Source: Corynebacterium rouxii (GTDB taxonomy: Bacteria > Actinomycetota > Actinomycetes > Mycobacteriales > Mycobacteriaceae). Taken from it: 64,000 bases of DNA. How positions within the stretch are numbered: position 1 is the stretch's first letter; each line of letters opens with the position of its first letter. Under the pieces are notes generated by a model. That model was not told the origin of the DNA, did no database searches, and saw nothing but the letters and a program-made list of their open reading frames with translations. The stretch covers positions 434,001 to 498,000 of the forward strand of contig NZ_LR738855.1 in NCBI RefSeq assembly GCF_902702935.1, given 5' to 3'. Positions 1 to 13,170 of the stretch are shown here, in pieces. Position numbers and translations under genes: made by a program.

Positions 1-1132
1 CGTCGGTAAGGTCACCCCGAAGGGCGAGACCGAGCTGACCCCTGAAGAGCGTTTGCTTCGCGCCATCTTCGGCGAGAAGGCACGCGAAGTTCGCGACACC
101 TCCATGAAGGTGCCTCACGGTGAAACCGGTAAGGTCATCGGCGTTCGTCGCTTCTCGCGTGACGACGACGACGATCTCGCACCGGGTGTCAACGAGATGA
201 TTCGTGTCTACGTTGCCCAAAAGCGCAAGATCCAGGACGGTGACAAGCTCGCTGGTCGCCACGGCAACAAGGGTGTCGTGGGCAAGATCCTGCCTCAGGA
301 AGATATGCCATTCATGCCAGACGGCACCCCAGTGGACATCATCCTAAACACCCACGGTGTGCCCCGTCGTATGAACATCGGCCAGGTGCTCGAGGTTCAC
401 TTGGGCTGGTTGGCTGCTGCCGGTTGGAAGATCGACACCGAAGACCCAGCAAACGCTGAACTGCTCAAGACCCTCCCAGAGGATCTGTACGACGTCCCAG
501 CTGGTTCGCTGACCGCAACCCCAGTGTTCGACGGTGCTACCAACGAGGAAATCGCAGGTCTGTTGGGCAACTCCCGTCCAAACCGCGACGGCGATGTCAT
601 GGTCGACGAAAACGGCAAGGCTACGCTGTTCGACGGTCGCTCCGGCGAACCATTCCCATACCCAGTGTCTGTCGGCTACATGTACATCCTGAAGCTGCAC
701 CACTTGGTTGATGAGAAGATCCACGCACGTTCCACCGGTCCTTACTCCATGATTACCCAGCAGCCGCTGGGTGGTAAGGCACAGTTCGGTGGTCAGCGCT
801 TCGGCGAGATGGAGGTGTGGGCAATGCAGGCATATGGTGCTGCCTACACCCTGCAGGAACTCCTGACCATCAAGTCTGACGACGTGGTTGGCCGCGTCAA
901 GGTGTACGAGGCCATTGTGAAGGGCGAAAACATTCCGGATCCTGGTATCCCAGAGTCCTTCAAGGTGCTCCTGAAAGAGCTCCAGTCGCTGTGCTTGAAC
1001 GTGGAGGTTCTCTCCGCAGACGGCACCCCGATGGAGTTGTCTGGATCGGATGACGACGAGTTCGATCAGGCCGGTGTCTCCTTGGGCATCAACCTGTCGC
1101 GTGACGAGCGCTCCGACGCAGACATCGCCTAA
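1..1132 (+). CDS. rpoB: RNA polymerase beta subunit, C-terminal part (5' end outside window)
   Basis: This is the C-terminal 376 or so codons of RpoB, the catalytic beta subunit of RNA polymerase. The reading frame is open from base 2, so the start lies upstream of the window. Visible RpoB landmarks are the [18 protein letters not shown] segment, which lines the active centre, and the [18 protein letters not shown] segment near the C-terminus that contacts beta prime. The acidic tail ([10 protein letters not shown]) is typical of actinobacteria. The rifampicin-resistance cluster is further upstream and cannot be read here. rpoC follows after 47 bases, the usual rpoBC operon. The identification is certain. 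Confidence 0.98.
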   Translation, partial: VGKVTPKGETELTPEERLLRAIFGEKAREVRDTSMKVPHGETGKVIGVRRFSRDDDDDLAPGVNEMIRVYVAQKRKIQDGDKLAGRHGNKGVVGKILPQEDMPFMPDGTPVDIILNTHGVPRRMNIGQVLEVHLGWLAAAGWKIDTEDPANAELLKTLPEDLYDVPAGSLTATPVFDGATNEEIAGLLGNSRPNRDGDVMVDENGKATLFDGRSGEPFPYPVSVGYMYILKLHHLVDEKIHARSTGPYSMITQQPLGGKAQFGGQRFGEMEVWAMQAYGAAYTLQELLTIKSDDVVGRVKVYEAIVKGENIPDPGIPESFKVLLKELQSLCLNVEVLSADGTPMELSGSDDDEFDQAGVSLGINLSRDERSDADIA

Positions 1133-1179
1133 CGCCAGGCAAGAAACTACAGAATCAGCACTAAACGAAAGGGAGTTAC

Positions 1180-5190
<4,011 letters not shown>

Positions 5191-5222
5191 AACCGGCCGA
5201 ACCCGCAATTTCGGTCTGTTGT

Positions 5223-5262
5223 AGAAGCGCCGCCTAGTTTTCTAGGCGGCGCTTCTTTTATA
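5223..5262 (+). terminator. Rho-independent terminator of rpoBC
   Basis: A perfect 15-bp stem (agaagcgccgcctag pairing with its complement at 5242-5256) with a TTTT loop is followed by TTTA. It lies 33 bases after the rpoC stop. Confidence 0.93.
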
Positions 5263-5299
5263 AGTTGGACAGTTGTGAATAAGCAGAAAAATATGCTGT

Positions 5300-5480
5300 G
5301 GTTTAGTATCCTCCAGCAATTTTCATAGCGATAGTGCAATTCACAACCCAGCGGGGTGGATACTTGATGTTTCCTTCGCCCTAGTCCTACTAGGTCTTCT
5401 AAGAAGCCAAAACAAGCAACTGTTGTGGTACATGACTGTGCTGTCCGGTTGCATTCTCACCGCAGTGAGTTTTAGCCCCT
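5300..5480 (+). other. Possible remnant of a small membrane protein cut by an IS element
   Basis: The stretch between the rpoC terminator and the left end of the IS contains no intact gene. In the frame of position 5351 it reads as a short hydrophobic protein (AGWILDVSFALVLLGLL, then a basic RSQNKQ loop, then LLWYMTVLSGCILTAVSF), which looks like two membrane helices. The frame runs directly into the IS terminus at 5481, where the original sequence is lost. No convincing start codon with a ribosome site is seen. No continuation is recognisable after the right end of the IS at 6407. This may be chance. Confidence 0.25.
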
Positions 5481-6407
5481 TTGAAGTGCCCCAGGTTTTG
5501 TTCCGTTTGGGTAGATGGGAAAATCTTCGAACATGCCGAGAAAATCAAGAGCTGCGGGGCACCAATGAGTTACTGAAAGCCGCCTCGGCTTTTTTCGCAT
5601 CCGAACCAGGCCCCAAACGTTAAGAAATGATCCGATTCATTGATGAGCATCGGAATCGTTTCTCAGTCGAGTTCATCTGCCAGACGTTAAACACCCACCG
5701 TGAAGGCGGTTTTCTCAGCTTGCGTGGATACCGCCAATCCAAAGCCCGTGGCCTGAGTGCTCGCAGTCTTCGTGACGCTACCCTTATTGAGAAGATGTGG
5801 CGCGTGCTGCAACGCCAGGGCATTGACATTGGCCGCGAGCAAACAGTCCGGCTGATGCGCAGTGCTGGACTGTCCGGCAAGGGCAAAGGTGGGGCACTAA
5901 TTAGGGCTTCTGGCTCTCATCGGTTGTGGGTGGCTGATATTACCTACGTGCGCACTAGGAAAGGCTTTGTGTACAGCGCGTTCGTGACCGATGTATTCTC
6001 CCGGAGGATCGTCGGATGGGCGTTGTCGGATTCGATGCGCACTTCAAGCCTTGCTACTGCAGGCGCCCAACTAGGTGATTGTGTGTGCTAAGGAAATAAC
6101 GGGCTTGATTCACCATTCCGACCACGGTTCCTAGTATGTGAGCATTGTCTACAACGAGCGCTTGGCTGAGAATGTCAACGGCCCCTTACAAGAATGAGCT
6201 GATTCATAGGCGAACGTGGGTCGATGTCGTCGACGTGGAAATCGCGACGTTCGAGTGGGTGAATTGGTGGAACGAGTTACGGCTCCACCAGAGTCTGGGC
6301 TATCGCATCCTAGCTGAAGTAGAAGCCGAGTTTTGGGAACACCACCCCGGTCAAGGAATAATGGACATCAAGGCATAAGCCTAGGAACAAAACTCGGGGC
6401 ACTTCAA
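5481..6407 (+). mobile_element. IS3-family insertion sequence, defective copy 1
   Basis: Imperfect terminal inverted repeats of 24 bases (22 of 24 matching) bound the element at 5481-5504 and 6384-6407. They begin TTGAAGTGCCCC and end GGGGCACTTCAA. Inside is the usual IS3 layout, orfA then orfB on the plus strand. OrfA keeps only its C-terminal leucine-zipper end (ENQELRGTNELLKAA, about 5543-5620). The start codon at 5533 is now out of frame with it because about 220 bp have been deleted between two GAAAAT repeats, as comparison with copy 2 at 13801 shows. OrfB is also broken. No target duplication is visible, so the flanks have probably been rearranged. The element cannot move by itself. Confidence 0.85.
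5627..6378 (+). pseudogene. IS3-family transposase OrfB (rve integrase core), frameshifted
   Basis: The first part (5627-6091) reads as an IS3 OrfB: an HTH_21-like N-terminus with the DATLIEKMWRVLQ helix, then the DDE catalytic core with the first aspartate in WVADITYVRT and the second in FVTDVFSRRIVGW. A stop at 6089 ends this frame. The C-terminal part continues in another frame from about 6145 to 6378, with the typical WWNELRLHQSLGY segment. The stretch that should carry the catalytic glutamate lies in the scrambled middle, so the enzyme is dead. The family is clear; the exact IS name is not known to me. Confidence 0.85.
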
Positions 6408-6723
6408 ATGTCAGCCACCGCTTCACCCACCTAAGTGCATCGTTGACATGTAATGTGTACACTGCCCAGCCTGAATGTGCAGTGTAAATGTTTAGTTTAG
6501 AGTTATATACCCCTCATATAGGTTATTCTGACCGCCTTTCGCGAGATTCGAGAATCAAGTCTGCGCATGTGCCCATCTGGCGTTTTAGCAAATTATTTAG
6601 GGTTAGAGAAAGTTTCTAAACACATATCTATGGACTGCGTACAACCGTATCGATACTCTAACTCCGGCTGCTAATTATCTGGTTTTCAGCTGTTCTTAAA
6701 AGCGGCGGCGGGAAGAACTACGG
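6408..6723 (+). promoter_or_regulatory. 316-bp spacer upstream of the LGFP gene
   Basis: No gene is seen. The stretch is AT-rich and holds an 8-bp inverted repeat (TACACTGC at 6458-6465, GCAGTGTA at 6479-6486), a TTGACA at 6443-6448 without a well-placed -10 partner, and TATATA at 6504-6509. A purine-rich ribosome site (gcgggaaga) lies about 10 bases before the ATG at 6724. The promoter of the 6724-10616 cluster is presumably here, but I cannot place it. Confidence 0.35.
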
Positions 6724-8011
6724 ATGAAATTCGCTAAGAAGTTGACTGCAACTATTGCAGCATGTGCAAGTGTTGCTTTTGCTGGCGCTGGTGTTTCATG
6801 GTCATTGGATTGGTGGGCGCATTGAAGAGGCATATCACCGCTTGGGTGGATGGGACACGTTTGGTGATGCAACGACTGACGAACGCATCGCTAAGAACAA
6901 CGGGCGTTTCCAGGTCTTTGCTAAAGATGCGTCTATCTACTGGCATGCCGGGGTCGATAATGGTATCGCCCATCAGGTCGGTGGACGAATCCGCAACAAG
7001 TGGGGCGACCTTGGTTGGGAGGGCGCTGCATTGGGTTATCCGATTACCGATGAGCTCAAGACTCCAGATGGTGTTGGCCGGTTCAACCATTTTCAAGGTG
7101 GTTCTATTTATTGGTCTCCTGACACCGATGCCCACCAAGTCTGGGGAGGAATCCGAGACAAATGGGGGCAGCAGGGATGGGAAACTGGAGACCTCGGGTA
7201 CCCAACGACGGACGAATTGCTTACCTTAGAAAAGACAGGTCGTTACAACCACTTCCAAGGCGGGTCTATCTACTGGTCTTCGGCAAGTGGAACCCATATC
7301 ATCTCCGGACCTATCCGTAAGTTCTGGGGAAGCCTAGGCTGGGAACGCAGCAGTTTGAAGTTCCCAACTGGTGAGCAATATTCAGCTGGTGGGGGAGTAA
7401 AGCAAGACTTCCAGGGTGGTTCAATCCAGTATTTCGAACCCACAGGAAAAGCACTAGCCGCCTTCGATAACAAGAATATTTCGAGCTACCGACAGATCTA
7501 TCCACTGTTTAACACCACAGACTTCAAGCGGTGGCATGCAGCAGGCGTCTACCGTGAAGTCATCCAAAACATGGATAAGTATTTCCCATTGTCAGGATGC
7601 CCAGATGAAATCACCGAAGGTGCTGTATGCACCTTCACTGGTGTCGGCGGAGCCACAAGCAAGGTGACCGTTGACCGAATTTCTGATGAAGGGTTCTCAC
7701 TTGTTACCGCTAGCGATCACCCTGAAGGCGGCGGCAGAACACTAAACATCCGATTCGATGAAGTAACATCCCCTGCAGCAAAGGAGACTGGCGTTGTCTT
7801 CGATAGTGATGCTGTGAAGTCTGCATACACCGGCTCTGACAAAACATGGGTTCGTCTCGTAGTCGAATCCTTTGGTTCGACACAGACCTCAAAGGTTCAA
7901 GGTCCATTTAGCTCCGATCATGTCGGTTCGCAGGTGTGGGGTAAGTTTGCCGGAAATCTGCGCTCGACGATCGACTCGTCTTCGACAACCTACATTCCGT
8001 TGTCGAAGTAG
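6724..8011 (+). pseudogene. Secreted LGFP-repeat cell-wall protein, frameshifted in the signal peptide
   Basis: An ATG at 6724, behind a good ribosome site, starts a typical Sec signal peptide (MKFAKKLTATIAACASVAFA), but this frame stops at 6823-6825. The mature protein continues in the next frame from about 6800 to 8011. It contains four LGFP repeats of about 52 residues; each ends in a FQGGSIYW-like block and the central two contain WGDLGWEGAALGYP or a close variant. An unrelated domain of about 190 residues follows. LGFP repeats are known in corynebacterial and mycobacterial envelope proteins and are thought to bind cell wall. The shift lies between about 6796 and 6814. It could be a true inactivating mutation, a phase-variable site or a sequencing error. 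It heads an apparent operon with the next three genes. Confidence 0.75.
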
Positions 8012-8050
8012 CCATCTTTTAAACAGCATCTATAAGTCAAGGAGTTACCC

Positions 8051-8803
8051 GTGTCTTCTATTTTTCGTCGATTCTCCGCAGGCGTACTAGCTAGTGTTAT
8101 TGCCGCTGGTGTTTCGATTTCCCCTGCGGTAGCAGAAACTTCTGTCGATATCACCGCAGGTGACGGTGGAATTGTTCAAAAAGACTGTGCCACTGGAGTT
8201 GAATATGTGCGTGTTGACTCTTCTGGGTTAGAAAACTCCAAGGCCTGCTTTTTTCTGACCAAACCGACCGGATGGGTGGCGGTCAACATTACAGGCTCTT
8301 ATGGAATCGTCAATCGTTTGAAAGTCCCAGTTTCAGTCGCGTTTAAGCTACCCGATGGGCAGGTGTATTGGCAGCGAGTCATTGAGCCTGGAAAGCTACA
8401 AAGCATTGATGTCGACAATAACCTGTCAACAGTCGTGGAGATTCAAGTTACCCCAGTTGCAACCTCGGCAGGTGCCGCCACTGGTGACTTAACAATTAAT
8501 ACCGCTAACCCCCATGTTGTCAGTTTACGATCGGCTGGACGAAATGCAGCTGGGAAAACGCTTCGCCTGTCATGGGCAGGCGTTGAATTGACTAGTTTGG
8601 ATCGGAACTCGGGGTTTAATGACCGACCACCTGCGTCTAGGGCGCTGTATCATGCACAACAGCAGTTGGACGCAAATCCGGATGCGGTTATTTGGCTGCT
8701 TACCTTAGACAAGCTTGAAGAGTCCTCTGAACTTTGGAAAGTCATCAAAGCCAATCGAGACGGAGTAGACAACTATGTCGCTTCGCTCAGGAAAGGGATC
8801 TAA
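8051..8803 (+). CDS. Secreted protein of unknown function
   Basis: This gene encodes a 250-residue protein starting at GTG, with an AAGGAG ribosome site 7 bases upstream. The N-terminus is a Sec signal peptide (basic MSSIFRR, then a hydrophobic stretch, with cleavage likely after SPAVA-E). The mature part has two cysteines early (about residues 39 and 60) that could form a disulphide, and a beta-rich middle. The C-terminus is a helical stretch (RALYHAQQQLDANPDAVIWLL). I recognise no family. It lies 39 bases after the LGFP gene and 2 bases before the next gene, so the three are probably cotranscribed. A role at the cell surface is inferred only from the signal peptide and the neighbour. Confidence 0.8.
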   Translation: MSSIFRRFSAGVLASVIAAGVSISPAVAETSVDITAGDGGIVQKDCATGVEYVRVDSSGLENSKACFFLTKPTGWVAVNITGSYGIVNRLKVPVSVAFKLPDGQVYWQRVIEPGKLQSIDVDNNLSTVVEIQVTPVATSAGAATGDLTINTANPHVVSLRSAGRNAAGKTLRLSWAGVELTSLDRNSGFNDRPPASRALYHAQQQLDANPDAVIWLLTLDKLEESSELWKVIKANRDGVDNYVASLRKGI

Positions 8804-8805
8804 AG

Positions 8806-9639
8806 ATGAGTGTGTACCTGCGGCGAGATATTGACTATCTGCTAGCCCCTTATTCTTATGATCAGTTATTTTTGAAGTTGCCTTTTGATTATGCGGTTGA
8901 GGCTGCCGCACAGTCACGTGTTTTCCACACGCCTTTAGACACAGCTAATAGTTATTGGTCGCAGCAGTATGTGAACATTGATACCACCGTCGATGATCTT
9001 CCCCATGCGCTTCGCCTTGGGGTGCACGATCCGCAGTTTCCTCGTCGTTGGGCAGCAGTCTTGGAAACCACAAATCCCGATTGGGTGTGGTTTATCAGCG
9101 ATGATTCGAGCAACTATCACGACTTTTTCGCGACTGTTAGGTATAACGGTTCTATTCCCTTTGTTCCCGGCATGACACAGCTACGTATCGTGGATGAGCC
9201 AGATGAACGCAAAATCGTCACAGGATGGAACCACCGCTCAGGCAGCAAGTGCCTTATCGTCGACACCTACGATATGGATGCTGCTATCGGCAAACGCGCC
9301 CCAGTCGCTGAAATCCGAGGAAACAATACTTTTATTGTAGGAATCGGAGAGGGAGAAACGCGGTTCCAGGCTTTTACCGATTGGCCTGACGGCGAAGAGT
9401 TTTCCTTCCCCGGACTAGAAAGACTCAAAACCAAAAAAGGTCCACTCCGCAAGCGGTTTACTACCGATGATCTCTTCGAGTGCGCACAGCTTTTTAGACT
9501 CGATCCCTTCAACAGGCAGTTCCTCACTGGGCGTGCAACACTCATCAATAGTGGATACCCTTTGCCTAAAAAGTACGGACCATGCGCTTTATTTGAACGT
9601 CGCGAGCACACCTGGGACCGCGAACACGAAGGGAACTAA
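8806..9639 (+). CDS. Hypothetical cytoplasmic protein
   Basis: The predicted protein has 277 residues from the ATG at 8806, which has a GGAAAGGG site upstream and follows the previous stop by 2 bases. A frame extension upstream to 8734 overlaps the preceding gene and is not needed. There is no signal peptide or membrane helix. The sequence is rich in aromatic and acidic residues (for example DNPDWVWFISDDSSNYHD-like segments near residue 90). I recognise no domain. Base composition is more AT-rich than the ribosomal genes, which suggests acquisition. It is probably translationally coupled to the genes on both sides. Confidence 0.75.
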   Translation: MSVYLRRDIDYLLAPYSYDQLFLKLPFDYAVEAAAQSRVFHTPLDTANSYWSQQYVNIDTTVDDLPHALRLGVHDPQFPRRWAAVLETTNPDWVWFISDDSSNYHDFFATVRYNGSIPFVPGMTQLRIVDEPDERKIVTGWNHRSGSKCLIVDTYDMDAAIGKRAPVAEIRGNNTFIVGIGEGETRFQAFTDWPDGEEFSFPGLERLKTKKGPLRKRFTTDDLFECAQLFRLDPFNRQFLTGRATLINSGYPLPKKYGPCALFERREHTWDREHEGN

Positions 9640-9644
9640 AGACA

Positions 9645-10616
9645 ATGACGAAGTATTTCTATCCCAATTCCATCGCACCGGTATCCCATGCTGTGGCGCT
9701 TCTTCGGTTTCCACTATCGACCGTTGTTGAAGAATTTCAACAGTGGGCATCAGGAGTGGACAGTCCATATATGAGGCCCTATTTTTACCTTCAAAACTAT
9801 ACAATTGAATGTGCAGTTCATGCGGACAAGGTATCTGCCGGCAGGAACCAGCTTGCAGAGTTACTTAAACCACAAAATCACATTACACAGTTTGTATTCG
9901 TCCCCACTGAGTCAGAATGGACTGCGGTTTTTAGCCCCTGCTGCTTTACCAAAGCATCAAAGATGCCGCTGATTGATGAATTCGCTTACTGTCTGGCGCG
10001 TAAGAAAAAAATTGAGTCACAAGTTCCTTACTACATCGAAATTAAGCATACGCCGTGGGTAGATACCGACGATGTAGCCTTTTTCCATCGCGCAAGCTAC
10101 GGAGAAATAAAGTTTATAATGTGCGCGCTTCCCTCCAAATTGCCCGATGACCCTTTAGGCCGATTTGATTGCTACTTCTACAGATCTTTTAGCAGCCACA
10201 AACAGTTAAAAGCTGATGGTACGCTGCATCGTTCCATGTCGTACCTCGAGGATCAAAGTGAACCTTTTAAGGATTACGGTTTTGATTTTGACTCCCTTCC
10301 AAAGGTCACTGAGTTTCCACAAGAATCGTTTACAAAAGAACACGCGCAGATTATGTGGTCTCAGTTTGGGGAGAAACAGATAGAAGCCATCCTCGCTCCG
10401 CTGGGTGTGTCCCCATATGATGACGCTTTCTATGGGACAGACGGCTATTTGACCCGTCTAACACCAGCACGCGTTGTCGACCCACACACTAATGAGTTGA
10501 CAGCGGCTCCCGACTTCGATCCCCCAGCACGTACCTCGCTGGAAAAATACCAGTTTTTCCAAGGGCTCCATGACGGCCCCCTTCGTTCCTGGTCGTCAAC
10601 ACCTATTGCAGAATAA
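9645..10616 (+). CDS. Hypothetical cytoplasmic protein
   Basis: This 323-residue protein begins at an ATG 5 bases after the previous stop. No signal peptide or membrane helix is visible. The N-terminal third (to about residue 90) with PLSTVVEEFQQW and FVFVPTESEWTAVFSPC resembles a small alpha/beta module, but I cannot name a family. The C-terminal third is rich in proline and aspartate. It is the last gene of the 6724-10616 cluster. No terminator follows; instead the sequence runs into an IS terminus at 10627. The function is unknown. Confidence 0.75.
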   Translation: MTKYFYPNSIAPVSHAVALLRFPLSTVVEEFQQWASGVDSPYMRPYFYLQNYTIECAVHADKVSAGRNQLAELLKPQNHITQFVFVPTESEWTAVFSPCCFTKASKMPLIDEFAYCLARKKKIESQVPYYIEIKHTPWVDTDDVAFFHRASYGEIKFIMCALPSKLPDDPLGRFDCYFYRSFSSHKQLKADGTLHRSMSYLEDQSEPFKDYGFDFDSLPKVTEFPQESFTKEHAQIMWSQFGEKQIEAILAPLGVSPYDDAFYGTDGYLTRLTPARVVDPHTNELTAAPDFDPPARTSLEKYQFFQGLHDGPLRSWSSTPIAE

Positions 10617-10626
10617 AAGTCAGACG

Positions 10627-10649
10627 AAACACAACCTGAGGCACCTCAA
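10627..10649. repeat. Solo right-hand terminus of an IS related to copies 1 and 2
   Basis: The sequence AACCTGAGGCACCTCAA, with its left flank, matches the right inverted repeat of the 5481-6407 element at about 18 of 21 positions. It has the same orientation as the right ends at 6384-6407 and 51057-51079. No transposase of that type adjoins it, so it is a scar. Confidence 0.5.
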
Positions 10650-10806
10650 ATCGGCGTTCTCAGATTCCAGACACGCGGAAGCATCGCTGTAACAAGCCCT
10701 CAACCAGCCGATCTGGGTGCGCTGAAGAAACAAGGACCTGATCCCTTTTTTGGTGGACACCTGATATCCAGCCCAATCGGGCTGGGAAGAAAGGTAATCT
10801 ACCATC

Positions 10807-11093
10807 ATGTCCAGGTACTCCGAACAGTGCAAACGCGATGCTGTAGCTCTCTATGAGAACAATGACGACCTCTTGATAAACGCAGCATCAGCAGAGCTCG
10901 ATATCAACCGTGACTCGCTGCATTCTTGGGCCAAAAAGCACGACACCGAAAAAGCGTGCACGCAATAAAGCCGTGCATGATAAAGCCCACGCAACGAATG
11001 ATTCCGAACGGACCCGCCAGTGAGACAAAAGAAAACGCAAAGTTGCGCGAAAAACGCGATATCCTACGCAAGGCCGCAAAATATTTTGCTTAA
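10807..11093 (+). pseudogene. IS3-family transposase OrfA (HTH), degenerate
   Basis: The ATG at 10807, behind GAAAGG, starts an HTH protein (MSRYSEQCKRDAVALYEN, then ELDINRDSLHSWAKKH), the normal N-terminus of an IS3 OrfA that binds the IS ends. A stop after about 54 residues (KACTQ) interrupts it. Further OrfA-like sequence (ENAKLREKRDILRKAAKYFA) follows in another frame up to about 11093. It is clearly inactive. Confidence 0.75.
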
Positions 11094-11103
11094 AAAGACA
11101 CAC

Positions 11104-12003
11104 TGGTAATCCGCTTCCAGTTTGTCTATGACCACCGAACCGAATACTCGATCAAGCGGATGTGCCACGTGTTAAAGCTCAATCGCTCCTCGTTTTATAA
11201 ATGGGTGCAAACCTGTGAAAATCGCAGGTTAAAAATGTATTCCGATGCTGCTATTGGTGCAAAAATCAAGACCACTTTTGATGATGAGCACGGGATTTAT
11301 GGTGCTAAACGCATCGCTGCAAGCCTTAAAACCGATACGAGCTTTGGTCCGATCAATCACAAGAAGGTCGCACGCATCATGAAATCCATGGGGCTGAAAA
11401 GGCTTTACCAAGCAGCGCCGATGCATCACCACTAGGCGCACGACTGGCCACCGTGTCATGCCAGATCTAGTAGGCCGCAGAATTTACCGCTGACAGGCCA
11501 AACCACGTCTATGTAGGCGACATCACCTACCTGCCGTGTAGGGGTGGGCAAGAACATGTATCTTGCCACGGCCATCGACGTCTGCTCCCGCGAGCTTGTC
11601 GGTCATGCACTCGCGGATCATATGCGGGTATCGCTGGTTATCGGGGCTTTGTCTTATGCCAGAAAGGTCCGAGGAAGCCTTAAAAGGGGGGGGCAATTTT
11701 TTCCATTCTGATCATGGCAGTGTGTACACCTCACAGGCGTTGAGGGGGCCACTGCGCTAAGCTTGGTGTGCGCTAATCTATGGCAGCAGTGGGAACGAGT
11801 GCTGATAACGCCCTAGCAGAATCCTTTAAAGCGTGAAGTACTGCGTGATAGGAAGCTCTTTGAAAGCCCAATCAGCTGCCGGCAGGAAATCTTCCGGTGG
11901 TGTATGCGCTACAACACGCGCAGGCGGCATTCTTGGTGCAACCTTCTAGCCCTCCGATGATTTCGAAGCGCTTAATTCAGTTACACTGACCCAAGTAGCA
12001 TAG
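11104..12003 (+). pseudogene. IS3-family transposase OrfB, multiply frameshifted
   Basis: The start of OrfB is readable at about 11104-11435 (FQFVYDHRTEYSIKRMCHVL, then the HTH_21 segment DDEHGIYGAKRIAASL). Later pieces in other frames show the integrase core (DRPNHVYVGDITYL near 11490 and ATAIDVCSRELVGHA near 11570). The C-terminal end (RYNTRRRHSWCNL) continues by a shift into EALNSVTLTQVA, with the stop at 12001. Several indels make it non-functional. It belongs to the same element as the OrfA at 10807. Confidence 0.75.
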
Positions 12004-12429
12004 CTAACCCCCGGCGTCCGGTGGCCATGAGGCTCCGTCGGGGAAATATAGCTTGTTTTTCCATCCCAGTCGGAATGGGAGGACGAACTTTGCCGGACAA
12101 TTATCCTTTTCCCACCGGGTTTCCGGGTGGGCTGCGATTTCTGCTTCTGACCGTTTAACGAAGACCCCGTAGCATATAGGGTCCCGGAAATCAGGGTCAT
12201 CGATCCTTAGAGAAGGAGTTCCTGTAAAGACACCAAAAAGGATTTGAGTAGGGCTGGTTACCTTGACTTCAAATTCTTCCCACGTGCCCATCATGTCTCC
12301 AGACAGGCCACGGAGCCATTGGTCAATCTCTCGTGCTTTTTCTTCCGAATCCACAAATGCGCCGAGCGGCTCAGTGCTGTCTGGGTAGCGTGGGTAGACC
12401 ACGTAAACGGTAATCGTTTGTCCTGACAT
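12004..12429 (-). CDS. Hypothetical protein
   Basis: This minus-strand gene would encode 141 residues starting MSGQTITVYVVYPRYPDS at the ATG 12429-12427, with a weak GGTG site upstream. The product is cytoplasmic, with several tryptophans and a proline-rich end (GASWPPDAGG). I recognise no family. Its stop abuts the end of the degenerate IS at 12003, so the original C-terminus may have been altered by the insertion. It lies directly behind the pseudogene at 12432-12912, with a 2-base gap, and was probably in the same operon. Confidence 0.55.
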   Translation of the reverse strand: MSGQTITVYVVYPRYPDSTEPLGAFVDSEEKAREIDQWLRGLSGDMMGTWEEFEVKVTSPTQILFGVFTGTPSLRIDDPDFRDPICYGVFVKRSEAEIAAHPETRWEKDNCPAKFVLPFRLGWKNKLYFPDGASWPPDAGG

Positions 12430-12431
12430 AC

Positions 12432-12912
12432 CTACACCTTGCAATTTAGGGTTGCGACCTTTGAGTAGTTTCGTGCGTAATAGGTCTTTCCGTTGTAGAC
12501 GATGGTTCCTAGAGTAACTCCAGCGAACTTTGTGCTGACGTCACCGTTGCATTGAAGCGTGACGTTTTTCTGGACAAGACGGTTGGTGGTGGATGCTGGT
12601 GACTGGCTGGCTGCACTCTGTTCGAGCCTTAAATTCGACAGCGCCCCAGTTTGAAGATTCACGACTGTGCACGTTATCAATGGTTAGAGCACAGGGGCCG
12701 TAGCTTGCTGCGAGTGGCTCGGCAGAGATTTGGCTTTCAGAAGGAACAGCTGCAGGTTCTGATGGTGGAGTATCTGAAAGAACGTATGGAATTGTGATGG
12801 AGTCGGTCTCAGAAGGTACTTCCTAGACTTGGGCATTAGCTGAGGGAGCGGAGCTAATTGTAGAAGCCGCCAGAGCAGCTATTAAAATTGTTATTTTACC
12901 TCGGTGCATCAT
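12432..12912 (-). pseudogene. Secreted protein, inactivated by a stop and a frameshift
   Basis: Reading the minus strand from the ATG at 12912, a clear signal peptide is seen (MMHRGKITILIAALAAST, then SSAPSANAQ). It is followed at once by a TAG at 12825-12823. Past the stop the same frame goes on for about 75 codons with a conserved-looking block (PCALTIDNVHSRESSNWG, then FKARTECSQPVTSI). At about 12582-12592 the frame must shift to continue into the C-terminal part (TTNRLVQKNVTLQC to YYARNYSKVATLNC). The cysteines suggest disulphide bonds in an exported protein. Two independent lesions make this a true pseudogene rather than one reading error. The function is unknown. Confidence 0.65.
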
Positions 12913-13170
12913 GCGGCCTTCCTATTTCAGTTGATTTCGGCAGCGTGAATCATTGCAGTTTGTTAGTCAAAGGCGAAGCGTTGTAAAACGACGGCGACTT
13001 TCCTGTGGCCGGAGCAGGAAAGGAGAGTCGTATTCTTAGGATATCGGGAAACTATCGTTAATAGGAAGTGGTTTTTCTGAAGTTCCCCGAGTAGTAGGTG
13101 GGCAGATGAGGCCAACCAAATAAGCTTAATCGGGAGTGGCTGCACCGCGCTGAATGAAGGCTACCTCGTC

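Larger units (their letters stand above)
10749..12018 (+). mobile_element. IS3-family insertion sequence, second type, degenerate
   Basis: A second IS3-like element differs from the 5481-type in its proteins. A possible left terminus (GGTGGACACCTGATATCC) is at about 10749, followed by orfA (ATG 10807) and orfB (about 11104-12003), both broken by stops and shifts. A possible right terminus (ccccggcgtcc) is at about 12008-12018. The termini are weakly matched and the boundaries are approximate. Confidence 0.65.

Noticed and set aside
10620..10832. 70-codon minus-strand ORF covering an IS end and the start of another IS
   Set aside because: It crosses the borders of two mobile elements and has no recognisable content.
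12963..13145. Minus-strand ORFs between 12913 and 13267
   Set aside because: No start signal or recognisable protein; the stretch appears to be decayed intergenic DNA.
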